A DNA stretch of 64,000 bases from Kalmusia sp. IMI 367209 (GCA_027946365.1 JAPEUQ010000004.1:3472001-3536000), one strand, 5' to 3'; counted from the stretch's first letter, positions 1-13,370 are shown. The notes: a model not told the origin generated them from the sequence alone. Numbers and translations are program-made.

Positions 1-778
1 GAAACCGCGCACGCCTTCGCTGAGGCAGGAGCCAAACACTTTGTCCTAATCGGTCGCACCGAGGCTACTCTGCGCGAAACCGAATCCTCCTTCCCGTTCA
101 AGCCAGAGAGCGTATCTGTATTTGCTACGTCCGTTACAGATGAGACTGCTATTAGGAAGATTGCAGCTATAGTGGGAACGTGGGATGTTTTGGTGTTGAA
201 TGCAGCGCATATTTCCCCACCCTCCACGATCGCCCAAACGCCTCTTAACGAATGGTGGCAGGACTACGAAGTAACCCCAACGCCCGTACCCAGGCCTGCT
301 AATTCTGATGATTTATTAGGTCAATGTAAAATCCGTGGTGATAGCAGCCCAAGCTTTTATACCAACCGCGAACAAAGGTGCTGCGATATACGGGATTAAC
401 GCCGGGGCCCACGCCCTCCCACCAGCTTTCACGCCCCTGCTCTCAGGCTATCTCTCCTCCAAAGTCGCGCAGATGAAAGTTTTCGAGTTTATCGCCGCGG
501 AGAATCCTGAGCTTTTTGTTTGTTCCATCCATCCTGGTATGATTGACACAGGTATCTTTCAGGGCTCGGGAGCGGACAAATCTAAACTACCGATGGATAC
601 GCGTAAGTTCTCTTCATGCGCGACGGCGAACTTAGTATAGTACTAATCGGTAGTAGTGAAACTTCCCGCGCACTTCCTCGTCTGGCTTACCCAGCCTAAG
701 ACGAAGTTCCTTCACGGAAAGATGGTGTTCGCGAACTGGGATGTAGATGAGCTATCCGCTCGAGCGGAGGAAATCTAG
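1..778 (+). CDS. Short-chain dehydrogenase/reductase, 5' truncated by window edge
   Basis: This is the C-terminal part of an NAD(P)-dependent oxidoreductase of the classical SDR family. Exons are 1-270, 320-602 and 657-778, with introns 271-319 and 603-656; the second intron carries a TACTAAT branch sequence. The visible protein begins in the Rossmann fold (AFAEAGAKHFVLIGR), continues through DVLVLNAAH (the usual NNAG position) and contains the catalytic YLSSK (YxxxK). It ends with AEEI and TAG at 776-778. The N-terminal GxxxGxG motif and the start codon lie outside the window. The substrate cannot be inferred. The splice joins keep frame throughout, so the model is reliable even though partial. 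Confidence 0.88.
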
Positions 779-909
779 GGCAGTGATATGTTGGCCTTGA
801 AATTTGGGGGCTGGCCATTCGCGAACTAAGGCTTGTACAAGTGAATCAGACGGTACCCTGATTTTGAAGCCATTCCATCAAGAGGCAGAAACCCGAAGAT
901 CATCTACGT

Positions 910-948
910 GCATACCGTGTATCCTGTGGTAACTCAAAGCATAACACA
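910..948 (+). repeat. Dispersed short motif, copy A
   Basis: The core reads GTGTATCCTGTGGTAACTCA and matches the copies at about 1105, 34741, 35188 and 35281. It lies in the 3' flank of the SDR gene. Function unknown. Confidence 0.45.
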
Positions 949-1104
949 TGGGCAAGCAATCGGTAGATAGCACACCACAATTGGGTACAAAGTAGAGTCA
1001 AGCCACTCCACAAGTGTATCGTAGGGTTACCCAGCACACGGTTCAACATCGGATAATCATCTTAAGCATTGCTTTTATGAGTAAGGGCCCGAGGACCGCC
1101 CGCA

Positions 1105-1138
1105 GGCATATCATGTATCCTGGGGTAACTCCACTTCC
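1105..1138 (+). repeat. Dispersed short motif, copy B
   Basis: The core CATGTATCCTGGGGTAACTC lies about 20-50 nt downstream of the OPT transporter stop codon, on the opposite strand to that gene. It shares an almost identical core with the copy at 34748-34767. Confidence 0.5.
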
Positions 1139-1156
1139 AACTCCCCCACTACTACT

Positions 1157-3892
1157 CTAATGAAACTCCCCCATTCGGGGCCCGAAGAACTCACCATCCC
1201 CCAACACCAGCCGCGCGCAAGGATCCCCCTCGCATCCCTTCTCAATCACCTCATTGCCCCACCAATCGAGGCTCTTGTGCTGCATCTGCAGCGCGAAGAA
1301 AATTACGATGGCGGCGATGGCGACGCCAGAGGAGAACGCCGCGGAGAGAACGTAATTGTACTATCAAAGTGGGTTAGTCTTCATTTTCAAGAGAATTTAA
1401 TGAGCAGGGATGAAATACCTTTGCCCAAAACGCGGTGTAACGCGTTTTGAAGTACATGTGCGAGATGTAGGAAACTACGACGCCCGGCCAGAGGTAGGAC
1501 ATGTTGTACTGTCATCACTATTAGTGACAATATAAAACATCATTTGGGGAGAGAATGGCTTACAGGAGCGTAGTAGATGCCACCGTAGAAGATAGCAGGG
1601 GGATGGATATCGCGCAGCCAGCGTTGCTTGGGGAAGTACTTCCTTGCCACGAAGACAACAAGCGGTAGAATAACGCCTATAGGAAAGCCGATCAATAACC
1701 ATGTATACATCCCTCCACTGCCAAAGACTTTGCGGGGTCCGACAGTGCCCCATAGGACGGCAGCGGTGAAGAATTGGTTGATGGCAGGACAGGTGTAATG
1801 GTCTTTCTGCGTCGCTGTGCATACGCCGGGGATCTGCGTCATTTGAAAGTTGAGGATGGATACGGCGACGAAACTGGCTACGAGCGTGGCGATCATCTGT
1901 CCCGCGAAGGTGTGTCGAGGTGGGATCTTGACGTAGTGCGCTAGCTTGAGGTCTTTGCTGAAGTGCAGCGTGTGCGCGCAAGTAACGTAGCCAAAAGCTT
2001 TAAAGTAGTTCATGCCGAGTGCGTTGCCTTGATTCCAGGCGCCACCGATAAATTCTGCTAGGACGTTGAGTGTGATTTCCATACCCGTGATCGCGTTCAC
2101 AATGCCGACAGGCACTACGAAAATCAGACATAGCAGGATACCGTAGAATACGACCCCGGCGGAGGTGTATGTGGGCCAGCTCAGAATTGCGCCAAGTGAG
2201 ACACCAATGGAGGCTAGGAGAACAAGCAGGTACCACCATTCAGAGACTTCGGGATACTTGCTCATAAGACGGTTGTGTACGTCTGGATGGAGCACGTTAT
2301 CCTGTCCACGGCGAAAGAGGTTCTTCATTCCTTTCCAGATTTCGTGGCGGTGGTAGAGAAATGTCCATGTCAGCACGCAAGTATAGATCGCGAAGAAACT
2401 TAGATAAACGCCGAGGTAACCAGCTGATAAGAACGGCGGCGAGTAGCTCTCATATTTGGCAGCGTCAAAGATACCGCGGTCGTCAATGGCTTGGCTGACG
2501 TTGTAATACTTTGCGAAGTGGTCGAAGACACGTGGTGTGTTGATGGGGAGATAGCTCGTATTATAGATGTTGTTGTACCAGAAGCCTAGGATGAGAAAGC
2601 CGATGATCACAATTCCGATGAAGGCGTTCCACCAGAAGAAGAAAGGTAGCACGAGTGGTGAACGCCCTTCATCGAAAGTCAACACGTTCCAGTCGAATGT
2701 TGGGAGCGGGTTGATGCCCATGCCGTTGCTCATGCCAGTGATGGTGGCTAGGTTTATGTTATTAGGAGCAATCCAGGACAGCCAGCTGAAGAGGCTGAGT
2801 GCTTGGAAAATGAAGCCTGGAAACCAGAAGTAGATGAACATGCCGAAGAAAGCTAGTGTGAAGAGCCTGAGGCGAGACATCGTGAAGATTCGCTTGAATG
2901 GGCCGGGCACTGGCACATCGCTCTCGGTATGGAATGACTGGTTCAGCGCAATGGTGACCAGACTGGCAGGCCAGACGCAGTGGGCAGGATAGACGAGGAA
3001 CTGGCGCGTCAAACCTGCTACACCATATCCGATGAAGTTCGTGCCTAGTGTAATCAAGATCTGATATCCGAAATGGGAGGCATATTTTTGGTTGAAGTAT
3101 TGCGGCAAGAACTGCGACAGGATGATATCAGTCGTGTACGGTGTAGTGAAGCCCACGTTTGCCATGATAGTGATCAGCATATGCTCTTTCTTGTTGAACC
3201 TTCCGGGATTGAGATTGTGTCGCTGTCCGAAGAGGGTGAACTCCCAACTAGGCATCCACGCCTCCCAAGCTTTGCCCGCGGGATAAGCTAGCAGCTGAGC
3301 AACGTTGGCCTCGAGGACAATAGACGGCTGGCGGATATAGAAGAGCTGGTTGATCAAGACACCCGCAGAGACGTAGATGATACCAATAGTCCACGCGCGA
3401 ATGGTCGAACAAGGCATCGAAGGGTCGTCAGTGTTGTCCACAACCTACACTTTCAGTCAGTCGCAAGATCACGTCGAATATCTAGCTACAGCAACATACA
3501 GCTCGGACTTCCGGGTAGGGGCTATCATTCTTGATGAGAGCCGCTTCCACCCTCATCTCCGCGATGAGCGTCTCGTACTTGCCCGGATTGGCGAAGATGT
3601 CTTCATTGGCGACAAACTCTTTCATCGACTGGAGCACCTGAATCGGGAAGTTCTGGTCGTTCTCATGATTCTGGATGACACCGAGCAATATGGTCTTCGT
3701 CTCCTCCAAACTCAATGCTTTGGCGCTTTGCTGGACGTTCGCGAGATCGTCGCCCGTGATGATGAGGTCGTTTTCAACTTTCTCCATGACTTCGTCGGTG
3801 GCATAGTCCGGTAACTTTGCAGCATGGGTAGAGGTACCTTGGGGATGGGCGTGCTCGGCCACAGAGACCTTCTCAGTGGTATTGTCTGCCAT
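1157..3892 (-). CDS. OPT-family oligopeptide transporter
   Basis: This is a proton-coupled plasma-membrane transporter of the OPT family, which imports small peptides or related compounds. Exons (minus strand) are 3892-3500, 3444-1564, 1508-1419 and 1360-1157; the introns are 55, 55 and 58 nt, and the join gives 855 residues. The N-terminus is hydrophilic and acidic (MADNTTEKVSVAEH), followed by many hydrophobic segments. Family hallmarks seen include AWEAWMPSWEFTLFGQRHNLNPG, KEHMLITIMANVGF, the FQALSLFSWLSWIAPNN stretch and IFYGGIYYAPYNMSYLWPG across the second junction. The C-terminus (CEGDPCARLVLGDGEFFGPR) is typical of fungal OPTs. A simple single-exon reading would stop early at 1540; the two short 3' exons restore the usual ending. 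Peptide specificity is unknown. Confidence 0.93.
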
Positions 3893-5947
3893 GTTGCAAA
3901 TTTTTGCGTTTCGCCTGCAGTGAGGTGTTGAAAGTTGGAGCAATTGGCAGGTGGGCGCAGAAGATTGGGTTTTTTGGCCGTGAGAGCGTTGACGTGCCAC
4001 AAAGTTGTGGTCACGAGGGGAAACACGCGCGATTAGTCAAGGCGCGACGTCCTACCTAAGCAACCTGATCTCTTGGGAGAGTCTATTAGACGCGACCTCG
4101 TGAGCTCGTGACGCAGCTTATCGGGACGACCATGAAGACGCTGAGTGAACAGCAGCATACAACTATTTAAGCACGCCACTAAAGGCATAAACTGCTCAAG
4201 CAATACTTCCACAGAGAGATAAGCTTTATATGGGAGGGTGGAGGTGGCGCGCAAAATGCAGGTGGGGCGAATGCAGCCATGGGCACTGATATGAAAGACG
4301 CGTTGCCGGATCCATCGTGCATCAAGGCGAATCTCGGTGATCTCAATCAATCCTACGTGTATCAATTCCAGGACCCTGGGAGCTGCAGCCATTGGAGCTT
4401 TCGTTCTGGTGGGGAGCACGATGCTCGTGGCACCGACCAGGCTTCCGAAACAAGGTTTATGCGCGTGGAAAGGATCGGCGCAAACATGACTTCTACAGAG
4501 GTATACATCTTGACTAGAAACGAAGCCTTGAGCTTGCGCCTATTCCATTATCATCGCATGTTGGGCTTTGGGCTCTTCACTGTTCGTCCGACTGACATGC
4601 GCGCAGACCGTCGATTCCAATCTTGTTACCTGCTGTACATGGTGGAATGCCTGAAAAGGAAGGCTGTTTTGCCGGTGCGACCAGGGCTCGTCGGCAGTCC
4701 AGTGGCACGCATTGATAACAGGCGAAAGTCCAGGCTTGCACGCAATTTATTTCCGCCATCGCGCGATAAGCTTTTGTATCCTGGGACAAGCTTCACGGGA
4801 CGGGCAGTTGCCGGTTCTTGTCTTCCGCTCTCGAATACTAAAGACTGATGGCTACTAAAGATCCAATGAAGAATCAATTGAGACAACAGCTAGCGATAAC
4901 GTCCTAGAACAGGCAGCTGAGCTGGATACCGAATCATTATAAAAACATAGCACGAAACTATTAGGACGACCATCCCTGTGTGTCATGGAACTCTCGATCA
5001 ATTAGCCCCCATCGTGTCCCTAGACTTTCTCCGCAGTGCCGCAAACAATCCGTACTTAATCGTCCGAGACTGTGAAAGTAGAATTTTCACCTGTTTTTTT
5101 TTTACAAGACGTTCCAACAGATGTTTTCTAAGAGACTGGTCGAGTAATGGAACAAGAGCCATTGCGGCGCGAATATAATCAGGAGCTTGTGATTCGGATT
5201 TAGAGCGGACGAGCGGATATATGATCGATCTGCTTCGTATAAACAGAGAGCATATCAAACACTATTTCGACGTCTGTAAGCCAAGACATGGAAAGCAGCA
5301 GACTCGGAGTGATGAGGCTCGGAATAAGCGTTTGTTGTCGGAGTAGCCAAGGTAAGCCCAGCGTTGTGGCGCCTGTGCTAGGCTGGGAACGCGCGGGGAA
5401 GCGGGAGGTTCCACACGAACTCATAAACTGACAGCAACTGTCGATGAGCAGCACGCTCAATCAAGGGATAAGAGCTTATAGTTAGCGAGGCTGCTGGCGA
5501 TTACCAAATAGCAGCGTCTAAGGGAGACTTCAGCTTCCCTGCATTTGATGCGCTCGGTAATGGTAGCGGACCGAACCCCTGCCGTCAGAAATCTGGGGAT
5601 AGCTCCTCACAAAGGGAATCATCTCACAGTCTCACACTCCATCAACGACCCATTGTGCATGTGCGGCACCCTTTCGGTAAGGACGGCAGCGCCATAGGTT
5701 GCTTAACCCCGCGATATAGTCGCCGGTGGAGTGCTGCGCGCTGCTCCTATTGACGGTGCGGCCAGCCAGGCGCGCGTGATGACGGAAAAGAGCGGGGCGC
5801 TCGCGATTCCGGTGTGCAGTACCGCCTGCAGCAGTAGCAATGCTTGACTCAGGCCTTTTGATGCCCGTGTCACACACTTCTTCCTCTTCTGTTTCTCCTC
5901 CCTTCTGCTGTTAGCATGCATCGTTTGCTGCTACACCGCGCGCCGTC
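3893..5947. other. Intergenic, 2 kb between divergent OPT and MFS genes
   Basis: The longest open stretch (plus strand 4279-4848, 189 codons) has no recognisable motif and no coding-like codon pattern, so I do not call it. A relative of the dispersed motif (GTATCCTGGGACAAGC) occurs near 4778. The 250 bp before 5948 should contain the MFS promoter. Nothing else can be supported. Confidence 0.5.
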
Positions 5948-7963
5948 ATGACAGAACGCCGCTTGCCAGTGAAGCAGCTGGTGATTCTCTGTGAGTCGCA
6001 CGAGAACTTCGTACAGGCACAACCTAATCGCTAACCCTCATAGCAATATGTCGCTTCGCCGAGCCCATCGCTCTAACGTCGGTCTTCCCCTACATACCCG
6101 AGATGATGGAGTCCTTCGGCGTCCCTGAGAACGACATCGCGCGCTGGGCTGGCTTCACCTCCGCCGTCTTCTCCATATCGCAAGCTGTCACGGCGATACC
6201 ATGGGGCGCTGCGTCCGATCGCTTTGGCAGGAAGCCAACCATACTCATCGGCCTCTTCAATACCATGGTGACAATGCTACTGTTTGGCTTCTCCACCTCG
6301 CTCCCGATGGCCATTACAGCTCGTGCGCTACAAGGACTGGGGAATGGGAACGTGGGCATATTAAGAACAACGGTGGCTGAACTGTGTCCATGGAAGGAAT
6401 TGCAGCCCAGGGCTTTTAGTATCATGCCGCTAGTGTATACTGTGGCTGCCATCTTTGGACCGACATTGGGTGGATCGCTGTCAAATCCTCTCAGAGTCGA
6501 CCCGCGCAAACCCCGTGGCAGCAAATTCTTAGAGAGGTTTCCGTACAGCCCGCCAAATCTCGTTGCGGCTTCCTTTTTCACCATCGGTATCATCACAGGA
6601 TGGCTGTTTTTGAAGGTACAAACACACTTCCATTTGCGCCTCGCACAAATCTGACGTGGGCAGGAATCTTCAGAAAAGAAGAAGCACGACCGTGATCTCG
6701 GTTTAATCATCGGCGATAGCATTACAGCTTTCGTGCGGAGGATCTTGCATATACCCAAAAAACAAAAAAAGATACACCCCGAGCGAGAGCCGTTGCTCAG
6801 CCAGACAAAAGTGTTCCACGACGAAGAAGCTGCCCCCAATGCGGTTGATGCACCGAGGAGGGAAAGTCGTCCGCGAGTGAGAGATGTGCTTTCATATCAG
6901 ACGACATTGAATTTGGTCGTATATACTTTACTTGCGCTGTACACACTCGCTTATGATCAGGTGATTCGAGCCCACTTGATTTGATGCTTGCTTTCTGACA
7001 AACATATAGATCATCCCTGTTTTTATGCACCATCCGCCCATGGCCATCAATGATCCCAAGGTTTCCTTACCATTCAAATTCACCGGCGGTTTCGGCATCG
7101 ACTCTCAGCGAATCGGTGCTATATTCACCATCTTCGCTATCACATCAGTGCTTTCCCAATTCCTCTTATTCCCGGTATTAGCCCGGCGCTGGGGTGTACT
7201 TCACTGTCTTAGGATTGCTTTTCTCATTTTCCCCGTTGTTTACTTCCTAACGCCATTTGTCTCCCTAATTTCCGACCCATTGACCAAAGAAATCGTTATG
7301 ATAACTCTACTCATAATTCGTGGAGTTGGTGGTACCTTCGCATTCCCAACTTCTACCATTATGCTCACGAACAGCGCTACGAGCCTGCGCGTCCTTGGAA
7401 CGATAAATGGTCTCGCTACAAGTGTATCGGCTGTGGGACGTGCGACTGGCCCTGCCACTATCGGAGGCCTGTTCACATGGAGTCTGAAGAAAGGCTACGT
7501 CATAATACCTTTCTGGACGCTTTCCTTGATTTCGTTACTGGCTTTCATACCTACACTTTGGCTCGAAGAAGGGAAAGGATTCGGCGACGATCCCGACTCG
7601 GACGTCGACAGCGTTGTTTCCGCCTCGGCGCCCTCGGATGAAATCGCTCAGATAGAAGACGATTGTGCATTATCTGAGTCCGAGTATGGCGAGCCAACGA
7701 ACCTTCTTTCGCACGCGAGCACGAGAGATAGCGAGGTGTTGACCACGGATGATGAGATAGACTATGAAGACGACATAGAGCGAAGACATCGTGGTCGGCG
7801 AGGGACGTCGGCCAGTACAAGGCTAGCGAGAAATGTATCGCAAAGAAGTGTGAGGAGGAGGAGTTCGGTGCCTGTGGGTATGGGAGTGGGATTCAGGAGG
7901 TTGAGCTCAAATATTGGGAGTACGGGGATTGGCGCTGGGGGTGCAAGCTGGGGCGGGACCTGA
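5948..7963 (+). CDS. Major facilitator superfamily transporter
   Basis: This is a 12-helix secondary carrier of the MFS. Exons are 5948-5990, 6044-6615, 6664-6960 and 7010-7963, giving 621 residues. The start was chosen because the next upstream ATG (5916) reads straight into TGA. Helix 1 reads SICRFAEPIALTSVFPYIPEM, a pattern shared by a fungal vacuolar/plasma-membrane MFS group (YCR023C-like). The conserved loop 2-3 motif is WGAASDRFGRKP, and helix 5 carries PTLGGSLSNP. A hydrophilic central loop (EKKKHDRD to RESRPRVRDVLSYQ) splits the two halves. The C-terminal 130 residues are cytosolic, acidic then arginine-rich (DDPDSDVDSVVSAS, RRRSSVPVGMG), and could be a regulatory tail. Substrate unknown. 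Confidence 0.9.
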
Positions 7964-8572
7964 AGTCGAGATCGGATATGTTTCTAGGTCTATACGGGGA
8001 GGATGATTAACGATTCTCTAAATGTAAGGCACCGCTTTCTTGGGACCAGACAACCTTCCTACCACAGCAAATCGACCAGTTAGCAACACATGCTACCAAG
8101 CAACTCAAATTGCCGCCCACAAGTCGTAATTTCTTCCCCTCATAATCCATGCCGCACCGCCAAGCTTCCCCGTATCAATCGTCAGCATCGCATCCCAACT
8201 CATACTGGAAGGTGAACACCGCCAATTTGACCGTCAATTCCTTCACGAACCGCCAATTCCTCCACTTACCAGAAAACAGCTGACTGATTGAATCATATCG
8301 CGAGCTCTACGCGTGCTCTACCGGTTTTCTGTGTGCCTTTAGAACCAAGCCGAGACTTTTTTCTAGGCATCGGGGCTTAATCGGGCAGGTGGTACCTTCA
8401 AGCACGACTTGGCATGCGATTGGCATCACGCATCCTGAGGAGTGTGCATCTGTCTTACCCGATAGCCAGGAACGCTCAAAAGCACGTCATGGGTAGCTGA
8501 TTTCCTCAAGAGGGAGCTGTGCGAAGCTTTGTTCTTGTTGCGCAGCTGTTTGCTCGAGTCAAGTGTACAACA
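7964..8572. other. Intergenic / dpp5 promoter region
   Basis: No coding signal is seen. The segment joins the 3' end of the MFS gene to the dipeptidyl-peptidase gene on the same strand. Confidence 0.5.
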
Positions 8573-11057
8573 ATGGCCTTGTGGAAGGCAATTCTAGGCT
8601 TGGGCCTACTTGGTAGGCAGGCACAAGCTTATACCGTTGAGTATGTGTTTGAGAATGTTGTTGGGTGGGGTTGCTAATTGATGGGTGTAGGGGCATGCTT
8701 GCTGCTCCTCGACGAGGTACGGCGAATGTCAATCCTAGTGGAGTGAGAATGCCAAGATCAACTTGATAGTTCTCATACAAAGGACTAACAGCTAACAGGA
8801 ATTGGCCCTCTTCACCTCGACGAGCTATAATTGGACAGCCGGCAAGTCGTCCACCAAATGGTATTTCTTGGACATCAAGAGCGGCGATGTTACAGAGGCA
8901 CCAATTGACTCTAGTGTTTCGGAGGTCGTCTGGATTGGTGCTACGAATACTAGTGTTTTATACATTAACGGTACCAACGACGACATTCCGGGAGGTGTGA
9001 CGTTGTACACTGCAGACCTGGGAGCAGAGGAGCTTGAACCGTAAGTCGCAACTTCAATGCCTCATGATCGGAATCTCAACTCTTACAGGAAACTCGTTGC
9101 ATCTCTGAACGCGCCGTTCTCAGGTTTGAAGGCTGCTCAAACCGAGTCCGGAGCGATCAACTTTGTGGTCAACACACTTGCATACAACAACGGTTCAGCG
9201 TACAACCCAGACCTTGCCGTTACTCCGAAGAGCAGTGGTCAAGTCTACGATGCCAATTTCATCCGCCACTGGGACACATATATCACCGCGGAGCGCTATG
9301 CCGTTTTCTCCGGTGTCCTTTCCTCAGGTTACGGCGGCTACTCTCTCGATGGCGAATTGACGAACCTCCTCACCGGCATCAATGCCTCTATCACGCGCCC
9401 TGAGACCCCAGTCCAGCCTTTTGGCGATTCAGGCGACTACGACATCTCACCCGATGGTAGCACAGTCGCTTTCTTGACCAAAGCGCCCGAGCTTCCCAAG
9501 GCCAACTACACAGCGAGCTACATCTACATCGTCCCGCATGACGGCTCTGAGGCTCCTGTTGCCATCAACGGCCCCGGAAGCTCAGCCCCCGGAACAGCTC
9601 AAGGCGCATCTGAAGCTCCCCGCTGGTCGCCCGATAGCAAGAAACTCGCGTATGCTCAGCAAGACGGAATCTCGTACGAATCCGACCGCTTCAAGCTTTA
9701 CGTTGCCTCCATCGATGGCCTGGACTCTGAGGTCCTTCCCGTCGCTGAGGACTGGGACTCCAGCCCATCAAGCCTCGCATGGAGCCAGGACGGCGAAAAT
9801 CTCTGGGTTGTTTCTGAATTGTATGCTGCTAACCGTCTTTATATCGTTCCCATCGACGCAGATGCATCTTTCACTCCCACAAATATTACGGGCCCGTCGC
9901 CTAATCTAGCTGACTTCGCGGTTCTGCCGAATGGCGATGCGCTGATTTCTGCTTCTGCCAGCTGGTCTTCGAGGATCTTTTACACGCAGGGAGTAGAGAG
10001 CGAGGCAGAGGTATTATTCACAGCGAATGAAGTCGACCCCGAGCTTGCGGGTCTACTGCCCAATTCTACGACGAACTTCTGGTACACCGGTGGCGACGGG
10101 GACCCAATTCAGTCTTTCGTGTACTATCCATCCAACTTCTCTACGGATACAAAGTGGCCGATGATCCTTATCGTGCACGGTGGCCCACAGAGTAGCCAGG
10201 GCGACAGCTGGAGCACGCGTTGGAATCTGAGGTTGTGGGCGGAGCAAGGCTTTGTCATCTTCGTGCCGCAGTTCATAGGTACACCGTCATATGGCCAGGA
10301 GTTCACCGACAAGATCACCAACAACTGGGGTGGAACACCTTACAAGGATCTGGTGGCGCTGGTGGACCACATCGAAGCCAATGTCTCGTACGTAGACATT
10401 GATCGTGCGGTCGCTGCGGGGCCGAGTTTTGGCGCGTTCAGGTGAGTCGCTCTTTCCCAGCCTATCTCTTCATCATAGGCGATGTTTCGTGAAGAATCAT
10501 CTGAAAAGTGCACAGCATCAACTGGATTCAAGGCCATGACCTCGGCCGCCGATTTAAAGCCCTTGTCTCGCACGACGGCAAACTTAACCAATTCGGCGCC
10601 TACGCTACCGACGAGCTATGGTTCATCCAGCATGACCAGAATGGCACTATCTGGAATGACCGTGAGAATTACGCCATCTGGGACCCGCTTTCTCACGCCG
10701 CGAACTTCTCTACTCCTCATTTCATCATTCACAGTAAGTCATTCCTCACTTACATTCCATTTCTTCTTTTCCTTTCCTCCCACCTAATCAATACAAAACA
10801 TGTTACTCTGAGGATGTAAATGCTGACTTGTGCTAGACGACCTCGACTATCGCGTTGTCCAATCCGAAGGCGTCGCTCTCTTCAACATCCTGCAGTCGCT
10901 TGGCGTACCATCGCGCTTCCTGCATTTTCCGGATGAGGGACATTGGGTCCTTAACCGCGATAACAGCCTTGTGTGGCATAAGTTTATCTTCAATTGGCTG
11001 AGGTATTGGGTGGGGCTGGATGAGGAGTTGATTTCTGAGGGTGTTATCACGCAGTAG
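8573..11057 (+). CDS. dpp5: Secreted dipeptidyl-peptidase 5
   Basis: This is a serine peptidase of family S9C that removes dipeptides from peptide N-termini outside the cell. Six exons (8573-8640, 8691-8742, 8799-9040, 9089-10441, 10516-10733, 10837-11057) encode 717 residues, close to the roughly 720 of Aspergillus DPP5. An N-terminal signal peptide (MALWKAILGLGLLGRQAQA) is followed by TVEGMLAAPRRGTANVNPSGE, then a beta-propeller region. The alpha/beta-hydrolase domain carries LIVHGGPQSS, the nucleophile motif GPSFG (Ser567), Asp648 in HNDLDYR and His680 in DEGHW; the spacing matches the family triad. The usual nucleophile context is G-x-SYGGY, here PSFGAF, a mild departure. Several N-glycosylation sequons are present. 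The extracellular digestion role fits the nearby OPT peptide transporter, but the genes are not tightly linked. Confidence 0.95.
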
Positions 11058-11400
11058 TGCGATGGAAAGGGGATTATAGCATTGTGGTGATGAATCTGAT
11101 GTGTTATGAATATGATGATTTCTAATGCTCGTGACAACGCGTAATAGGTAAATTGTAAGCTCAGTCACCCAGCATGCATGATACGCCTAAAAGAATCGGT
11201 ATATATCTATTTACGATTGTAAGGCCCTCAATCATGAGTCGTAAGTGATGGTTAACGTGGGCTTCATGTTATATTGCGCGGAGAGAACATTGGGAACACA
11301 TTGTACGCTAAACCAACCTCGGCAACGAAATATGATTGGGCTGCCTTTGCACAGCATAGATCCAGTAACTGCTGGCTGCCTATACCTGAAAATGAACCTC
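11058..11400. other. Intergenic between convergent dpp5 and NCS1 permease
   Basis: No coding signal; AT-rich 3' flanks of two convergent genes. Confidence 0.5.
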
Positions 11401-13370
11401 TCAGTCTCCTCGCTTGTCACTTGCGCTCATTTCCTCCGACGAGCTACCGTACGCAAATGTCATTCGCGCCGGGAAATAAATCCCCAACGCCGAGAACATC
11501 ACAAAGCTCGTACAGAAGCCATATATATACCCCAGACTATACAGGTGATTCGCACCCTCAGAAACTGACAACGAGCTATTCATCTGAAAGGTCATCAGCG
11601 ACCGTCAAATCTGGAATGCAATGCACTTACCCGGAACGCAAACCCCGGTATCAGGGGCACAGAGCCAACGAGCCAGGCCGCAACCGCTCGCCAATTAGTG
11701 CCCCATTTGTTATAGCGATATTTGCCATCCGGAATGTACATATCATCCACGTCATAGGTTTGTCGGTGTACGACGTAGTAGTCCGCTAAAAGTATTCCGG
11801 TGATAGGAGCGAGCTATGGGACGTAAGCAGTTGAATTTCGCGAGAGCAATTGTACTCATACGCACCCAGATGATATAGCCATCCATGAAGTTGAGTAGCG
11901 CTGATGCTGAGGCAAGGATGTTCCAGGGTGTCAGAGCCCAGGCGCCGACGAAAGCGATGATATATGATCCCCGACGAAGATTGACGTACTAATGTTAGTT
12001 AGCGAAAGTTGTCGATCAGAACTTTGGAGGATAATTTACCGAGGGGAACATGGCATTGAGATCGTTAGACGCAGAGATGCAGTTTGCGCTAATGTTCGCT
12101 CCTAGCTGAGCAAGAACGAATGATAGAGAGACAAATGCGGCGGCAGCCCGCGCGCCTGAGCTTCCGCTCCAATATGACATAATGGTCAGAGGATCCCAGA
12201 CAGACGTTCCATAAAGGTCTGAAGCGGCTCCAGCAATGATAATGCCCATGAACGACATGAGCATGAATGAAAGCGGCACAGCGAGGATCTGTGCGTAGAC
12301 CATTCTGGTAGAGCGTGCGTAACGTGCGAAATCATTGATATTTACGGCCATCGTACCGTAATTACCGAGCATGGACTGCATATGTAAGCGTGAATTCTTG
12401 AGTGATTAGACTAGACTGACATTGAGAGCACCCAAGAACGCCCAAGAGTACTCTGAGCCCTTCAGACTGGTGCGCTGGAGGAATAAAGTGGTGTGTAGGC
12501 CACCATGAGACTGGTGGCATGCCCAGCCGAGGAGAGCAAATACGCCAGGAAGGCAGATAATGGTCTTTATGTCGAAGAACCATTTTAAATATCTCGGATG
12601 GATCCAATGGAATGGCAATGTGATTAAGAAGTAAACCACATATGCTGTCATCATCTGAGTCGTAATATTTGCAGACTCTGGCAGGCTATTGGGCACATTT
12701 CGAAAAGACGGCCATATGGCGAGTATGACGGCGTTCACACAAAGGGCGCCATTGTAGGTGTTGATTCCGTACCAGAAGAAGCCTATCAGCATACGGATGA
12801 ACACTGCGACGAAAGAGGCGAAGAAGCCAAATGAGGTGCGGCTTTGTATGGTGTATGGTATGTGATATTTTGCGCCGATTATCGCATTGGCGGTGATGGC
12901 GAGCGAGACAAGGAAATGGCCCAGGAAAATGATACCGATGGTCTCTCGCCAGGAGAAGCCTAGTGTCATGATGCTTGAACCGAGGCGAAGGTTCCCAGGT
13001 GCGACCGCATCGCAAAGCCAGTAGGTGACAACTGCCTTAAGTCAATATCACTACGATCAAAATACATGGTATTGAACGGACAATGATGCGATCGCCATGT
13101 CTGCTTCTCTAAGGGAACAGGATCCAGATCTGTAATAGTCAGTATGTTGTAGTGTACCATATCCCTAAAACACCTACCAGCATTGCTCCATTTTCCATGT
13201 TCACTTTGAACTTCTGATGGCTCTAATTTAACCCATTCATTAAGGCGAACAAGAAATGATAATTTAGATGAGTATGTTGCAATCTGGCCGACAGAAACCT
13301 CGTCATTAACGAAGTGTGGCGTGTCCAGAGGCTTATCAGAAACATTCATGCCCTTGTTGAAATCTATCAT
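11401..13370 (-). CDS. NCS1-family nucleobase/allantoin-type permease
   Basis: This is a plasma-membrane symporter of the NCS1 family, whose Fur branch in fungi imports uracil, allantoin, uric acid or related compounds. Seven exons (13370-13178, 13129-13082, 13031-12421, 12375-12040, 11988-11866, 11813-11631, 11583-11401) give 558 residues. The hallmark N-terminus DLDPVPLEKQTW is followed by FVTYWLCDAVAPGN (helix 1), the amphipathic GAKYHIPYTIQSRTSFG loop, SMLGNYGTMAVNINDFARY, and NFMDGYIIW with DYYVVHRQTYDVDDMY late in the protein. The donor of intron 2 is GTCCGT, a weaker site but the only one that keeps frame. An inner Met at codon 8 could also be the start. Its neighbours are a Zn2Cys6 regulator and a XanA-like dioxygenase, which supports a purine-derived substrate; this is inference. 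Confidence 0.92.

Larger units (their letters stand above)
779..1156. other. Intergenic between convergent SDR and OPT genes
   Basis: No coding signal is seen here. The 3' ends of two convergent genes face each other. Two copies of a short dispersed motif around TGTATCCTGGGGTAACTC lie here, near 910-948 and 1105-1138 (see repeat entries). Confidence 0.6.

Noticed and set aside
4279..4848. 189-codon plus-strand open frame between OPT and MFS genes
   Set aside because: No motif, no coding-like codon pattern, and other frames are also open; consistent with chance.
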